Origin: Cognatiluteimonas telluris
GTDB taxonomy: Bacteria > Pseudomonadota > Gammaproteobacteria > Xanthomonadales > Xanthomonadaceae
Assembly: GCF_011320095.1 (NCBI RefSeq)
Contig: NZ_JAANOY010000002.1
Location: 62,001-126,000, forward strand
Reading direction: 5' to 3'
DNA: 64,000 bases
This document shows positions 1 through 10,588 of this stretch, in pieces. A program made the position numbers and the translations under genes. A model generated the notes under the pieces. The model ran no database searches. It was not told the DNA's origin and saw only the letters and a list, made by a program, of their open reading frames with translations. Numbering within the stretch: the stretch's first letter is position 1; the number at the start of each line of letters is the position of its first letter.

Positions 1-23
1 CGGTGCCGGGGCTTCAGGGTGGA

Positions 24-3000
24 TCAGGCGTTGTCTTCCCGTCTGTCGCTGGATTCGCCGTGCGGGACATCGTCCTGCTGGGCGACGGCGATGGCCGCGG
101 CTTCCGCCGGGTCGGCTTCGAGCGCTGCCACAGGCGGTGCATCGAACAGGCCTGCCGTCCTTGGCAGGGATGCCATGCCGCCGTTTTCCGGTGTGCCGAC
201 GGCCGCCGTCGGGGCAGGGGCCAATTCCGCGGGTTCGAGCGCGAAGGGCACAGGCGGGGGCGCTGCGCGCTCGGTGACAGACGCGTGCTCCCCGGCGCTG
301 AACCGATCGTCGGTCTGCTGCCGCATCGGGTTGCCGATCGCCGTGTCGTTCGCCGGCCCAACCGGCGCATGGGACGCGTGCGCGGGTGGCATCGGCGCAG
401 GCGTCACCGGAGCCGCCACGATCAACGGCGGCGCAGCTTCGGAACGCTCGATGGGCGCTGCGGCAGCCGGTGCCGTCGTCATCTCCCCTGGCGTGGATGC
501 TGCAACAGGCAATGCGACGGGAGCCGGCGCCGCGGGAACCGGCCCCGTTGGAGCCGCCGCGGCGGAGGCCGGGAATGCGCCCGGAGCGGGCGCCGCCGAC
601 GCAATCGCAGCGGGCACCGAAGCGACCGATGCCGCCGGCGTGGCTGTTTCCGGCGCGGACACCTCGGAAGCTCGCGCGGTTTCCATCCTCACCGGAGAGG
701 CGCCCGCGACCGGCGCGGGTGACGGGCGCGATACCACGACCGAATCCTGGTTGCCTTCAGCCATCGCCGGCTTGTCGCTGTCGGCGACATCCTCGCGGGC
801 ATCGCGGTCGGCGACCGGCGGTTGTGTTTCGCGTGCGGCAGCCTGGGTCATCGGCAGCGCGGTGCTGGCGGCGGGCGCCGCGTCCTCCTCCTCGAAGTCG
901 AACTCCGGCTGCGAGCGCTGCGCGGCCGACACGTCCTCGGGCAGGAAATCATCCTGGTCCTGCGACGCGCCCTCGCCGGCGGTGCCACCTTCGGCGCCGC
1001 CACGACGGCGGCGACGCCCGCCACGACGGCCGCGGCGACGGCGTCCACCTTCGCCAGCGCTGCCTTGCGTGGATTCCGCGTCGCCGACGGGCGCATCGGC
1101 CGTGGCCTGGACGCTGGACGGCATGGTTTCCGGCAGGCTGGCCGAGGCGATTGAGATCGGCGTCTGCGGCTTGGCGGCTTCATCGGTCGAAGCCGGCTGG
1201 ATGACGGCGGCCTGGGCGGTGTCTGCGCGCGGCAGGCGCGGCGGACGGGGTGCCTGGGGCTGCCGGTTGTCCTCGGGCGAGGCCTTCGCCGTGGCCGGAG
1301 CCGGCTGCCGCTGCGAATCGGCCTGGCGCGAATCGGCCTGCTTCTGCTGCTTCTGCTGCTTCGGCTGCCCTTCGTTGCGCGGCTTGCCGTCCTGCTGGCG
1401 CGGCTGCGCGGCTTGCTGCTGGCGATTGCCGCGCGGCTCGTCACGGCGCGACTCGTCACGACGCGGTTCATTGCGCGCACCGGTCTTGCCGCGGCCGTCG
1501 CGGCGCTGGCCGCCACGATCGTTGCGTTCATTGCGACCGCGCGATTCCTGCGGGCGGGCGGGCGCGGCCGGGGCCGCGGTGGCCGCCTGGGTGCCGCGGA
1601 AGAACCGCAGGATCCGCTCGACCATGCCGACCGAATGCGTCGGCGCCGCCATTGCGGCCGGCATCGGCGCCGCGACGGGCGCTTCCTCCCGCGGCTCGCG
1701 GATCGGCGCCGGCTGCGCGGGCCTGACGTTGGTGACAGCGGGCGTCGCCGGCACGTTGAGGTTGGCCTTGGTCAGCGCGATCGTCGCCAGCTTGCGCGGC
1801 GTGCCGCGCTGGTAGCTCGGACGCGAGGACTCCTCGCCCAGCTCGTTCTCGCGCAGGCGGGTGACCTCGTAATGCGGGGTCTCGAGCTGGTCGTCGGCGA
1901 CGATCACGATCGGCGCGTCATGGCGCTGTTCGATTTCGCTCAGCGCGCGGCGCTTCTCGTTGAGCAGGTAATTGCCGATCTCCACCGGCACCTGCACCAG
2001 CACCTGCCCGGTGTTCTCCTTCATCGCGTGCTCTTCGGCCACGCGCAGGATCGACAGCGACAGCGACTCGATGCTGCGCATGCGGCCGTGGCCTTCGCAG
2101 CGCGGGCAGACCAGCTGGCTGGATTCGCCCAGCGACGGGCGCAGGCGCTGGCGCGACATCTCCAGCAGGCCGAACTTGGAGATCCGGCCCAGCTGCACCC
2201 GCGCGCGGTCGAAGCGCAGCGCGTGCTGCAGCTTGTTCTCGACGTCGCGCTGGTGGCGGTTGGACGACATGTCGATGAAGTCGATCACCACCAGGCCGCC
2301 GAGGTCGCGCAGGCGCATCTGGCGGGCGACTTCCTCGGCCGCTTCCAGGTTGGTGTTGAACGCGGTTTCCTCGATGTCGCCGCCCTTGGTGGCGCGCGCG
2401 GAGTTGACGTCGATCGCGGTCAGGGCCTCGGTCTGGTCGATCACCAGCGCGCCACCGGACGGCAGGCGCACGTTGCGCTCGTACGCGTTCTCGATCTGGG
2501 ACTCGATCTGGAAGCGGTTGAACAGCGGGGTATCGTCGGTGTAGTGCTTGAGCTTGCGCAGGTTGTGCGGCATCACCTGCTGCACGAACTCCAGGGCCTC
2601 CTCGTACATCTCCGGCGTGTCGACCAGGATCTCGCCGACGTCCGCGCGCATGTAGTCACGCAGCGCGCGGATGATCAGCCGCGATTCCTGGTAGATCAGG
2701 AACGGCGCCGGCTTGGTCAGCGCGGCCTCGGCGATCGCCTTCCAGACGCTCAGCAGGTAATCCAGGTCCCACTGCAGCTCTTCGGCGTCGCGGCCGACGC
2801 CGGCGGTGCGGATGATCACGCCCATGTCGTCGGGGATGGCGAGCTTGTCCATCGCCTCCTTCAGCGCCGCGCGGTCGTCGCCCTCGATCCGGCGCGAGAC
2901 GCCGCCGGCGGTGGGCGAGTTGGGCATCAGCACCATGTAGCGACCGGCCAGCGAGATGAACGTCGTCAGCGCCGCGCCCTTGTTGCCGCGCTCGTCCTTG

Positions 3001-3311
3001 TCGACCTGGACGACGACTTCCTGGCCTTCGCGCAGGAGTTCGCGGATCGTCGCCTTGTTGGGGTCGACGCCGGCCTGGAAATAGTCGCGGGAGATTTCCT
3101 TCAGCGGCAGGAAGCCATGGCGCTCGCCGCCGTATTCGACGAAGGCCGCTTCCAGCGAAGGCTCGAGCCGGGTGATGCGGCCCTTGTAGATGTTGGACTT
3201 TTTCTGTTCTTTCGAGGGTTGCTCGATGTCGATGTCGTACAGGGTCTGGCCATCGACGATCGCGACGCGCAGTTCTTCGGCCTGCGTCGCATTGATCAGC
3301 ATGCGTTTCAT
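24..3311 (-). CDS. rne: Ribonuclease E
   Basis: Endoribonuclease that starts mRNA decay and processes rRNA and tRNA, and normally scaffolds the degradosome at the inner membrane. The N-terminal half is canonical: an S1 domain at about residues 38-120, catalytic aspartates in AIDVNS (about 303) and IDFIDM (about 345), and the zinc-link CPRCEGHG near 405, all close to E. coli numbering. The C-terminal half (about 510-1095) is low-complexity scaffold with a Gln/Arg-rich stretch, an arginine-rich block near 760-785 (probable RNA binding), and a long Ala/Pro tail. The start at 3311 has GAGGA 7 nt upstream. It is divergent from rluC across a 463 bp gap, enough for the long 5' leader through which RNase E autoregulates in enterobacteria; whether that holds here is inference. 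The large plus-strand open frames opposite the gene are GC-driven shadows. Confidence 0.97.
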   Translation of the reverse strand: MKRMLINATQAEELRVAIVDGQTLYDIDIEQPSKEQKKSNIYKGRITRLEPSLEAAFVEYGGERHGFLPLKEISRDYFQAGVDPNKATIRELLREGQEVVVQVDKDERGNKGAALTTFISLAGRYMVLMPNSPTAGGVSRRIEGDDRAALKEAMDKLAIPDDMGVIIRTAGVGRDAEELQWDLDYLLSVWKAIAEAALTKPAPFLIYQESRLIIRALRDYMRADVGEILVDTPEMYEEALEFVQQVMPHNLRKLKHYTDDTPLFNRFQIESQIENAYERNVRLPSGGALVIDQTEALTAIDVNSARATKGGDIEETAFNTNLEAAEEVARQMRLRDLGGLVVIDFIDMSSNRHQRDVENKLQHALRFDRARVQLGRISKFGLLEMSRQRLRPSLGESSQLVCPRCEGHGRMRSIESLSLSILRVAEEHAMKENTGQVLVQVPVEIGNYLLNEKRRALSEIEQRHDAPIVIVADDQLETPHYEVTRLRENELGEESSRPSYQRGTPRKLATIALTKANLNVPATPAVTNVRPAQPAPIREPREEAPVAAPMPAAMAAPTHSVGMVERILRFFRGTQAATAAPAAPARPQESRGRNERNDRGGQRRDGRGKTGARNEPRRDESRRDEPRGNRQQQAAQPRQQDGKPRNEGQPKQQKQQKQADSRQADSQRQPAPATAKASPEDNRQPQAPRPPRLPRADTAQAAVIQPASTDEAAKPQTPISIASASLPETMPSSVQATADAPVGDAESTQGSAGEGGRRRRGRRGGRRRRRGGAEGGTAGEGASQDQDDFLPEDVSAAQRSQPEFDFEEEDAAPAASTALPMTQAAARETQPPVADRDAREDVADSDKPAMAEGNQDSVVVSRPSPAPVAGASPVRMETARASEVSAPETATPAASVASVPAAIASAAPAPGAFPASAAAAPTGPVPAAPAPVALPVAASTPGEMTTAPAAAAPIERSEAAPPLIVAAPVTPAPMPPAHASHAPVGPANDTAIGNPMRQQTDDRFSAGEHASVTERAAPPPVPFALEPAELAPAPTAAVGTPENGGMASLPRTAGLFDAPPVAALEADPAEAAAIAVAQQDDVPHGESSDRREDNA

Positions 3312-3689
3312 TGTTGCGTCCTCACGCGCTTCTGCGCGCGACGACGCCGGGGGCGTTCGCCTCTGGATACCGCGAGCCTGCGCTGCGCGAATACGCGCGG
3401 CGCGGCTTCAAGTGTTCCAGCGCTTCGACACCACGGCGGGCCGCGGGAGCGCTTGTCTCTTTTCAAGTGTTGCCGGGCCGGCGTCGCGCCTGCTGGAGCC
3501 ATGCTCCTTGCCGGTGCGTCGCGCGGGTCGTGTTCAGCGCCGATGTCTGACGCATCGGGCGATGCCCGGATCTGTCCGCCAGCCGCTAACATGGCCGCCC
3601 CGTGGACGGTGGTCGCGCGCTGTCGGAAATCGCGGGGGAGGTGGGCTTTCGGCCCGGCTCTCGACACATCAGCGAACAGGTCGTTACGG

Positions 3690-3720
3690 CCCGCTCATCC
3701 TGAGCCCGTCGAAGGACTCC
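3690..3720. repeat. REP-like dispersed repeat in the rne-rluC gap
   Basis: The segment holds CTCATCCTGAGCCCGTCGAA and continues GGACTCC. It matches from memory the dispersed proteobacterial repeat usually read on the other strand as CCTTCGACGGGCTCAGGATG. Only one copy is seen in this window. The rest of the 3312-3774 gap contains no convincing gene; it should hold the rne leader and both divergent promoters, but I see no strong -35/-10 pair. Confidence 0.5.
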
Positions 3721-3774
3721 CTGCGAAATCAAACCCTTACCTCGCCCGGCGAGTGTAGCAGATCAGGCTCCCGG

Positions 3775-4776
3775 ATGACCCATTCAGACCCCGACCGTCC
3801 ACCGCAGGCCCCGTCCTCACCGCCCGCCTCCCACATGGGTGCCCGGACGGTGACGATCGCCGAAGATCGCGACGGCCAGCGCATCGACAATTTCCTGCTC
3901 GGCTACCTCAAGGGGGCCCCCCGCAGCCTGGTCTACAAGCTGCTGCGCTCCGGCCAGGTGCGCCTCAATGGCGGCCGGGTCAAGGCCGAACGCAAGCTCG
4001 AAGCCGGCGACCAGGTGCGGATCCCGCCGGTCCGGCTGGAGGAGGCGGCTGACCGCGGCACCCCGGCGCGGGGGCTGATGGAGGCGCTGGAAGCGAGCAT
4101 CGTGTTCGAGGACGCGCGGCTGCTGGCCATCAACAAGCCGGCCGGGGTCGCCAGCCACGGCGGCAGCGGGATCGCCTTCGGCGCGATCGAGACCCTGCGC
4201 GCGCTGCGCCCGCGCGAGTCGCTGGAGCTGGTGCACCGGCTCGACCGCGACACGTCCGGCCTGCTCCTGATCGCCCGCAAGCGCTCGGCCCTGACCGAAC
4301 TGCAGGCGCTCATGCGCGAGGACGGCGGACGCGCCGGCGGCATCCGCAAGCGCTACCTGGCGCTGCTGGCCGGCCGCATGCCCGACGGGGTGATGTCGGT
4401 CGATGCGTCGCTGCACGTTGGCCTGCGCCAGGGCGGGGAGCGCCATGTGCAGGTGAATCCTTCAGGCAAACGCTCGCTCAGCCATTTCAAGGTGCTGGAG
4501 CGGCGTGGCGGCCAGTCCTATTGCGAAGTGCGGATCGAAACCGGCCGCACCCACCAGATCCGGGTACACGCCCGCCACATCGGCCATCCGGTGGCCGGCG
4601 ACGACAAGTACGGGGACGAGACCGCCAACAAGCGCCTGCGCGACCAGATGGGGCTCAGGCGGATGTTCCTGCACGCCTCGACGCTGGAGTTCGCGCTCGA
4701 CGGTGGTGCATCGCCTTACCTGCTCAATGCGCCGCTGTCGCCGGAACTGGTGGACGTCCTCGATCGGCTTGCCTGA
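3775..4776 (+). CDS. rluC: 23S rRNA pseudouridine synthase, RluC type
   Basis: Converts U955, U2504 and U2580 of 23S rRNA to pseudouridine in E. coli. The 333-residue product has an S4 RNA-binding domain at about residues 25-85 (RSLVYKLLRSGQVRLNGGR) and the RsuA/RluA catalytic motif HRLDRDTSGLLLIARK near 156-171, whose first Asp is the nucleophile. The C-terminal GRTHQIRVH motif is also present. The start at 3775 follows a stop-rich stretch; an internal ATG at 3835 is an alternative that would drop a 20-residue Pro/Ser-rich leader. Being divergent from rne is the usual arrangement in gammaproteobacteria and supports RluC over RluD or RluA. Confidence 0.93.
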   Translation: MTHSDPDRPPQAPSSPPASHMGARTVTIAEDRDGQRIDNFLLGYLKGAPRSLVYKLLRSGQVRLNGGRVKAERKLEAGDQVRIPPVRLEEAADRGTPARGLMEALEASIVFEDARLLAINKPAGVASHGGSGIAFGAIETLRALRPRESLELVHRLDRDTSGLLLIARKRSALTELQALMREDGGRAGGIRKRYLALLAGRMPDGVMSVDASLHVGLRQGGERHVQVNPSGKRSLSHFKVLERRGGQSYCEVRIETGRTHQIRVHARHIGHPVAGDDKYGDETANKRLRDQMGLRRMFLHASTLEFALDGGASPYLLNAPLSPELVDVLDRLA

Positions 4777-4859
4777 GCCCGACGCGATCGCGCAAGCGAC
4801 CCAAGGGCCGTCCGGGCGCCTGCCTGTTGCGGCGACCCGGGTGCGCCCCGGAATGGCCG

Positions 4860-7800
4860 TCAGGCGGGTTCGCGTTGCTCCTGGGCCGCCCGGGTGCGGC
4901 CCTCCAGCAGTTCGGTCGCATCGCGCACCGTCAACGGCTCGTGCAGCAGGTAGCCCTGCAACCCGTCGCAACCCAGCCGTAGCAGCAGTTCGCGCTGTGC
5001 CGGGGTTTCCACCCCTTCGGCGACGACGCTCATGCCGAAGTTCCGCGCCAGCGCGATGATCGTGCGGATGATCGGTGCGTCTTCCTGGCCGGGAATGGAT
5101 TTGGCGCCGATGTCGCGCACGAACGACTGGTCGATCTTGAGCGTGGTCACCGGCAGCTTGTGCAGGTAGCTCAACGAGGAATAGCCGGTACCGAAATCGT
5201 CGATGGCCACGCCGACGCCGAGGTTGCGAAGCTCGATCAGGTTGGCCGAAGTCTCGGATACGCCCTGCAGCAGCAGGCTTTCGGTGATCTCCAGTTCGAG
5301 GGCGTCCGGCGCCAGGCCGGTGTCGCGCAGGGCACGGCGCACGGTGTCGACCCAGTCGGCGCGCTTGAACTGCGCTGCCGAGACGTTGACCGCGATTCGG
5401 ATGTCGCCGTGACCGGCATCGCGCCACAGCCGCGTCTGGGCGCAGGCTTCGCGTAGCGCCCATTCGCCCATCTGCACGATCAGGCCGCTGTCTTCGGCCA
5501 GTGGAATGAAGCGGCCCGGCGGCACCTGCCCCAGCACCGGGTGGTGCCAGCGCATCAACGCCTCGAAACCGCGGATATGCCCCTGTGCACCGCATTGCGG
5601 CTGGTAGTTGAGGCTCAGCTGTCCCAGGGCCAGCGCGTGGCGCAACTGGCTCTCCAGGTCCATGCGGTCCTTGGCGCGGGCATTCATCTCCGCCGCGAAC
5701 CATTGGAAATTGTCGCGGCCGACATCCTTGGCGCGGTACATGGCGATGTCGGCGTTGACCATCAGTGTCTCGGCATCGGCGCCATCGGTGGGGAAGATGC
5801 TGATCCCCAGGGAAATGCTGGTGAACAATTCGCGCCCCTCGACCAGGAAAGGATCACGCATCGTTTCCAGCAGTTTGCGCGCCACGATCATCGCGTCCTT
5901 GGCGTCGGCCAGGTCGGTCAGCACGACGGTGAACTCGTCGCCGCCCAGGCGGGCGAGGGTGTCGCTCTGGCGGATGCATTCCGCGAGCCGGTTGCCGACC
6001 TGGCGCAGCAGCGCGTCACCGGAGGAATGGCCGAGCGTGTCGTTGATGTGCTTGAACCGGTCCAGGTCCATGTACAGCACGGCGACCTGGCGCCCGTTGC
6101 GCTGCGCCTGCGCCAGCGCCTGGGCAAGCCGGTCCTGGAACAACAGTCGGTTTGGAAGCCCGGTAAGACCGTCGTGCTGGGCCTGGTGCGAGAGTTTGTC
6201 GGTGAGGTCGTGATGTTCGATCGCCACCGCCGCCAGTTTCGCGGCCATGCCGAGCAGGTCCAGTGCACGCGGCGTCGGAGGCCCCGCTTGGTCGGGATAG
6301 AGCGCGAAGGCGCCCAGGACGCCGTCGTCGTTGGAGGGAATCGGCAGCGACCAGCACGCGCGCAGGTCGTATTCCGCGGCAAGGTCGCGATAGGCGTCCC
6401 AAGAGGGGTCGCGGGCGATGTCCTCGGTGATGGTCGGTAGGCCGGTATGGCAAGTCGTGCCGCAGGCGCCTGCGTTGGGCCCGGTCTTCAGCCCCTCGAT
6501 GCGTTGCATGTAGCCGGCCGGCAGCCCCGGAGCGGCGCCGGTCTGCAGGTGCCCGTCCTTGAGCAGCAGGACCGAACAGCGGCTGTGCGCGATCTGCGTT
6601 TCCAGCATGCGGCAGATGTTGGCGAGGACCTCCGGCAGCGGCTGGTTCTGCGCCACCTGTTCGAGCACCACGCTGCGATCGTGTTCCAGCTGCTCCTCGA
6701 GCTTGCGTGCGGTGATGTCCAGGCAGGCGCCGGTCATGCCGATGGGCCTGCCGGTGGCATCCAGCAGGACCTCGCTCTGGTCGAAGATCGTGCGTACCTC
6801 GCCATCGGGCCGCACGATCCGCAATTCGAAACTCGGCGATTTCCGATCCTGGAGCGCCTGCGACACGATCCCGCGCACGCGCTCGCGGTCGTCGTCGTGA
6901 ACGCGGGCAAGGAAATCCTCGAATCCGGGAACATGGTGTTCCGGGTCCACCCCATAGATCCGGCACAACTCGTCGGACCAGCTCAGGACCTGGGTCGCCA
7001 GGTCCCAATTCCAGCTTCCCAGGTGCGCCAGCCGTTGCGCTTCCTCCAGCCGGGATTCGCTCAGGTGCAGCGCCTCCTCGAAGCGCCGGCGCTCGCTGAA
7101 ATCGACAAGCGTTCCCTGGATGATTTCAGGTGCGTCGAGTTCGTCGCGTACCAGGCTGACGTTTTCCATGCACCAGACTTCAGCGCCGTCGCGGCGTCGC
7201 AACCGGGTGAGGTAATTGCTCCGCGATCCGGTGGCGCGCAGGCTGTCCAGGTATTGCGCCCGATCCCCGGGATCGAAATAGAACGCATTGCTGTTGACCG
7301 GGAGGATTTCCGCGCGCGACTCGTAGCCCAGCATGCGTGCGAACGCATCGTTGCATTCGAGGATGCGGCCGTCCGGGAGCGAACGGAACACGCCCGCGAG
7401 GTTCTGCTCGAACAGCAGCCGGAACCGAGCCTCGGAAACCCGCAACGCGTCTTCCGATTGTCGTCGCACGATCGCCGTCGCGACCTGGCCCGAGACGAAT
7501 TCGAGCAGCGTCTTGTGTTCCTCGGTGTAGCGCACGTCGCCCGAGTAGCTCTGCACCACCAGCGCGCCGATCGTGCCTGCCTGCGATTTCAGCGGCACGC
7601 CCAGCCAGTCGAGTGAATCGGTCCCGACGATGGTCGCCTTTTCGTAATCGCCGACCTGCGGCGTGTCCGGGGTGAACAGCAACGCCTGCCCGAGCCGGAT
7701 AACGCGGCCGGCAAGGGTGCCGCTATCCAGCGCGCGCGGCGCCGGTGCCGCGTCGAATTCATCGACGTAGTAGGGAAAACTCAGCTCGTCGCGGCGCGCG

Positions 7801-9263
7801 TCGTAGAGAGCGACGAACAGGTTCCTCGCCGGCAGCAGCTGGCCGACGATCTCGTGGATGCGGCTGAACAGCTCCGGGAGCGTGGGCGCCAGTTGCGCGG
7901 CATCGGAAATCTGCCGCAACGCCACCTGGACCTGTTCGGCGCGCTTGCGCCCGCTCAGGTCGACCATCGCACCGATCATGCGCACGGCCCGGCCAAACTC
8001 GTCGTGCACGACGTGCCCGCGGTTGAGCACGTAGGCATAGCTGCCGTCGTGCCGGCGGAACCGGTATTCATGCGACCAGAAGGTGCGGCCCTCGGCGCGC
8101 AGGCGCTCAATGCCCGCCAGTACCTCCGCGACGTCGTCGGGATGGATGTTGTCCTGCCACCAGTCGACCGCACTGCGGACGTCGCCCGGGCGATAGCCGA
8201 ACAGGGTGTGGATCGCGTCGTTCCAGCTCAGTGCCCCCGTGACCAGGTCCCAATCCCAGATCGCGTCGTTGGTCGCACGCTGGACCAGCCGGTAGAGCTC
8301 GTTCTGGCGACGGATGGTTTCCTCGGCGTCGACGCGTTCGGTGACGTCGTGGCTGATGAAACACAGCCGTGGATTGCCTTGCGGCGTTCGCCCGATCAGC
8401 GAGACCACGACCGAGAGGCAGGTGCGCCGTCCGAGCCAGTCGCCAGCGAGGTCGAAGCGCACCGGTTGGCCCGTCGCCTCGGCCTCGCGATATTTCGCCA
8501 GCCAGATCGCATGTTCTTCTTCGCCCATTCCCGCCTGGCGCGCGGTAAGCAATGAGACTTCTTCGGCACTGCGATGGTAGCGACGTGCGGTGGCTTCGTT
8601 GACTGAAACGGCGATGATCTCGCCGTCAGGCGTGAGCTCCGCCACGCCCATCATCATCGGCGAGCCGTTGTAGAACGCGCGCAACGTCGTTTCGCGTTCC
8701 TCCAGCACCTGGTCCATGCGCCGGTAGTCCAGCGCGAACGAGATGTCGTCGGCGGCCTTCGACAGCAGCTCGATTTCAGCCGGACCGAAGAAGCCGCGTT
8801 CGGAGGAATAGCTGGCGAGTGCGCCGCAGACTTCGCCGGCCATGCGGATCGGGAAGGCGCCGATGGAATTGAAACCGCAACGCAGCGCGGCCGCATGCCA
8901 GGGGTGCAGGTGGGCAGCGGCGGTGAAGTCGTTGATGACCGATGGCACGCCATCGCGGATCGCGACGCCCACGGGACCGCGTCCCTCCGGCGTATCGTCA
9001 TGGCGAACCGAGATGTCCGCCAGGTACTCGTCCGTATCGCCAAACTGGCCTGCGACGCTCACGATGGGCTGGTTGCCATCGCGCCAGCCGATCCAGGCCA
9101 TCTTGAAGCCGCCGGAGACCACCAGCGCCTTGCAGACATCGCGGAACAGCCGCTCGCGATTGTCCACGCGCACGACGGCCTGGTTGATCTGGCCCAGGGC
9201 CGCATACAACTGGCTGATGCGGAGCGACTGCTCGGGCCCGCCGTCATTGGTGATCGCGCTCAT
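4860..9263 (-). CDS. Multi-sensor GGDEF/EAL cyclic-di-GMP protein
   Basis: Predicted cytosolic dual-domain protein of 1467 residues that can make and/or degrade cyclic di-GMP. Domain order by eye is GAF (about 15-165), PAS, PAS, GAF (about 440-580), PAS, PAS, GAF (about 850-990), GGDEF (about 1020-1180), EAL (about 1195-1445). The diguanylate cyclase site is intact (GGDEF near 1106) and an RQSD product-inhibition site sits exactly five residues before it. The phosphodiesterase motifs are also intact: EALMRW (about 1233), ELEITES, DDFGTGYSS (about 1351), EGVET (about 1417). No membrane segment is visible. I start at 9263 because GAGGT lies 4 nt upstream; the frame stays open to 9527 but that extension reads like non-coding. 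Both activities look possible and the net direction cannot be read from sequence. Confidence 0.92.
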   Translation of the reverse strand: MSAITNDGGPEQSLRISQLYAALGQINQAVVRVDNRERLFRDVCKALVVSGGFKMAWIGWRDGNQPIVSVAGQFGDTDEYLADISVRHDDTPEGRGPVGVAIRDGVPSVINDFTAAAHLHPWHAAALRCGFNSIGAFPIRMAGEVCGALASYSSERGFFGPAEIELLSKAADDISFALDYRRMDQVLEERETTLRAFYNGSPMMMGVAELTPDGEIIAVSVNEATARRYHRSAEEVSLLTARQAGMGEEEHAIWLAKYREAEATGQPVRFDLAGDWLGRRTCLSVVVSLIGRTPQGNPRLCFISHDVTERVDAEETIRRQNELYRLVQRATNDAIWDWDLVTGALSWNDAIHTLFGYRPGDVRSAVDWWQDNIHPDDVAEVLAGIERLRAEGRTFWSHEYRFRRHDGSYAYVLNRGHVVHDEFGRAVRMIGAMVDLSGRKRAEQVQVALRQISDAAQLAPTLPELFSRIHEIVGQLLPARNLFVALYDARRDELSFPYYVDEFDAAPAPRALDSGTLAGRVIRLGQALLFTPDTPQVGDYEKATIVGTDSLDWLGVPLKSQAGTIGALVVQSYSGDVRYTEEHKTLLEFVSGQVATAIVRRQSEDALRVSEARFRLLFEQNLAGVFRSLPDGRILECNDAFARMLGYESRAEILPVNSNAFYFDPGDRAQYLDSLRATGSRSNYLTRLRRRDGAEVWCMENVSLVRDELDAPEIIQGTLVDFSERRRFEEALHLSESRLEEAQRLAHLGSWNWDLATQVLSWSDELCRIYGVDPEHHVPGFEDFLARVHDDDRERVRGIVSQALQDRKSPSFELRIVRPDGEVRTIFDQSEVLLDATGRPIGMTGACLDITARKLEEQLEHDRSVVLEQVAQNQPLPEVLANICRMLETQIAHSRCSVLLLKDGHLQTGAAPGLPAGYMQRIEGLKTGPNAGACGTTCHTGLPTITEDIARDPSWDAYRDLAAEYDLRACWSLPIPSNDDGVLGAFALYPDQAGPPTPRALDLLGMAAKLAAVAIEHHDLTDKLSHQAQHDGLTGLPNRLLFQDRLAQALAQAQRNGRQVAVLYMDLDRFKHINDTLGHSSGDALLRQVGNRLAECIRQSDTLARLGGDEFTVVLTDLADAKDAMIVARKLLETMRDPFLVEGRELFTSISLGISIFPTDGADAETLMVNADIAMYRAKDVGRDNFQWFAAEMNARAKDRMDLESQLRHALALGQLSLNYQPQCGAQGHIRGFEALMRWHHPVLGQVPPGRFIPLAEDSGLIVQMGEWALREACAQTRLWRDAGHGDIRIAVNVSAAQFKRADWVDTVRRALRDTGLAPDALELEITESLLLQGVSETSANLIELRNLGVGVAIDDFGTGYSSLSYLHKLPVTTLKIDQSFVRDIGAKSIPGQEDAPIIRTIIALARNFGMSVVAEGVETPAQRELLLRLGCDGLQGYLLHEPLTVRDATELLEGRTRAAQEQREPA

Positions 9264-9523
9264 GGCGACCTCGAGCATAGCCCGGCCGGGACGGGTTTGG
9301 TTGCGACCCGGACGGGGCTGCCAGCCGTTGATCGGGACGTGCGCGCCGCCCGGTAGCCAGGTCGACTCGATCGGTCGGGGGCGGACACCGCGTCCACCGT
9401 CGCCGCGGCCGTGGTTCCCACTGCCAGTCCGGGCAGGCTGCGATTGCCTCGGGTGCGCGCACGCAATGCCGGGCGGGGCGATGTCACGAGCCGATGGAGG
9501 GCTGCCGCGCCCGGCTCGGACGG

Positions 9524-9865
9524 TCACTCGACCAGTGCGTTGGTCCTGGCCGCGCAGATGAAATCGTTCTCGCTCAGGCCACCGACATCATGGGTGGAAT
9601 AGCGCACGGCGCAGCGGTCGTAATGCACCCCCAGGTCGGGGTGGTGGTCCTCGCGATTGGCCATCCACGCCAGTGCGTTCACGAAGGCGATCGTCCGGTG
9701 GTAGTCGGGAAAATGGAATGTGCGCGCGAGGGCATGCCCGTCCTCCACCAGATCCCAGCCTGCGACCTCGGGGAGCAGTTCACGGATGCGGGCCTGGCTG
9801 AGCTGGTGCTCGCGGCCTTTGCGTGGCAGGCAATGCGCCTGCGCCAGCGGGATCAGGTCGTTCAT
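9524..9865 (-). CDS. phhB: Pterin-4a-carbinolamine dehydratase
   Basis: Dehydrates 4a-hydroxytetrahydrobiopterin during pterin cofactor recycling for aromatic amino acid hydroxylases; a related activity takes part in some other pterin pathways. The 113-residue length fits the family and the signature [20 protein letters not shown] carries the catalytic histidine pair. No phenylalanine hydroxylase gene lies beside it, so its partner must be elsewhere. The gene stands alone: the 260 bp to the cyclic-di-GMP gene hold nothing I can name, and nfuA diverges on the other side. The start at 9865 gives the canonical N-terminus [12 protein letters not shown]. Confidence 0.93.
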   Translation of the reverse strand: MNDLIPLAQAHCLPRKGREHQLSQARIRELLPEVAGWDLVEDGHALARTFHFPDYHRTIAFVNALAWMANREDHHPDLGVHYDRCAVRYSTHDVGGLSENDFICAARTNALVE

Positions 9866-9966
9866 GGTCGATGCTCCGGTCTGCGGATGAATGCCCGCCG
9901 CATCACGATCCGCATCCTGCGCATGGGTGCGGACGCGTGCGACGGCATGGCCGTTAGAATAGCCGG

Positions 9967-10560
9967 ATGATCCAGATCTCCGAGTCGGCCCAGGCGCACT
10001 TCCGCAGGTTGATCGAGCGCGAGGACCTGCCCGGCATGGGTGTGCGGCTGGCCGCGGTCGAGCCGGGAACGCCTCGCGCGGATGTACGGCTCGAATTCGC
10101 CGAACCGGCGGACCTGCGCGGTGACGAGTGGGCGATCGATTGCGCGGGATTCACGTTGTGGGTCGACGCGGCCAGCGTTCCCTTCCTGGATGGCGCCGAG
10201 ATCGACTTCGCCCAGCAGGCGACCGGGGGCCAGTTGCAGATCCGTGCGCCTGGCATCAAGGGCCATCCCCCTGCCGAATCGGCATCGTTGGTCGAGCGCG
10301 TGCGCTGGACCGTCGAGCATGAGGTCAACCCGCAACTGGCGCAGCACCGTGGCCATGTCGAAGTCCAGGAAGTGACCGGCGATGGCGTCGTGGTGCTGCG
10401 CTTCGGTGGCGGATGCCACGGCTGCGGCATGGCGGACGTGACCCTCAAGCAGGGGATCGAGAAAACCCTGCTGGGCAAGGTCCCCGGAGTCACGGCCGTC
10501 CGCGACGCCACCGACCACGACAGCGGCCAGGCGCCATACATGCCGCGCGACGCGGCCTGA
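9967..10560 (+). CDS. nfuA: Fe/S biogenesis protein NfuA
   Basis: Scaffold or carrier that delivers 4Fe-4S clusters to apo-proteins. The 197-residue protein has the NfuA layout: an N-terminal degenerate A-type (IscA-like) domain at about 1-95 without the usual cysteines, and a C-terminal Nfu domain at about 105-185 with the cluster-binding C-x2-C in [11 protein letters not shown]. It diverges from phhB, and the next gene starts 28 bp downstream on the same strand, so the two are probably cotranscribed. Confidence 0.93.
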   Translation: MIQISESAQAHFRRLIEREDLPGMGVRLAAVEPGTPRADVRLEFAEPADLRGDEWAIDCAGFTLWVDAASVPFLDGAEIDFAQQATGGQLQIRAPGIKGHPPAESASLVERVRWTVEHEVNPQLAQHRGHVEVQEVTGDGVVVLRFGGGCHGCGMADVTLKQGIEKTLLGKVPGVTAVRDATDHDSGQAPYMPRDAA

Positions 10561-10588
10561 CCGCGCGGCCGAGTGGGGGCCGCACGGA

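Noticed and set aside
19-3758. Very long plus-strand open frames opposite rne (598 and 781 codons)
   Set aside because: They mirror the rne codons in a high-GC gene, have no ribosome site or recognisable motif, and are Ala/Arg/Gly-rich shadows.
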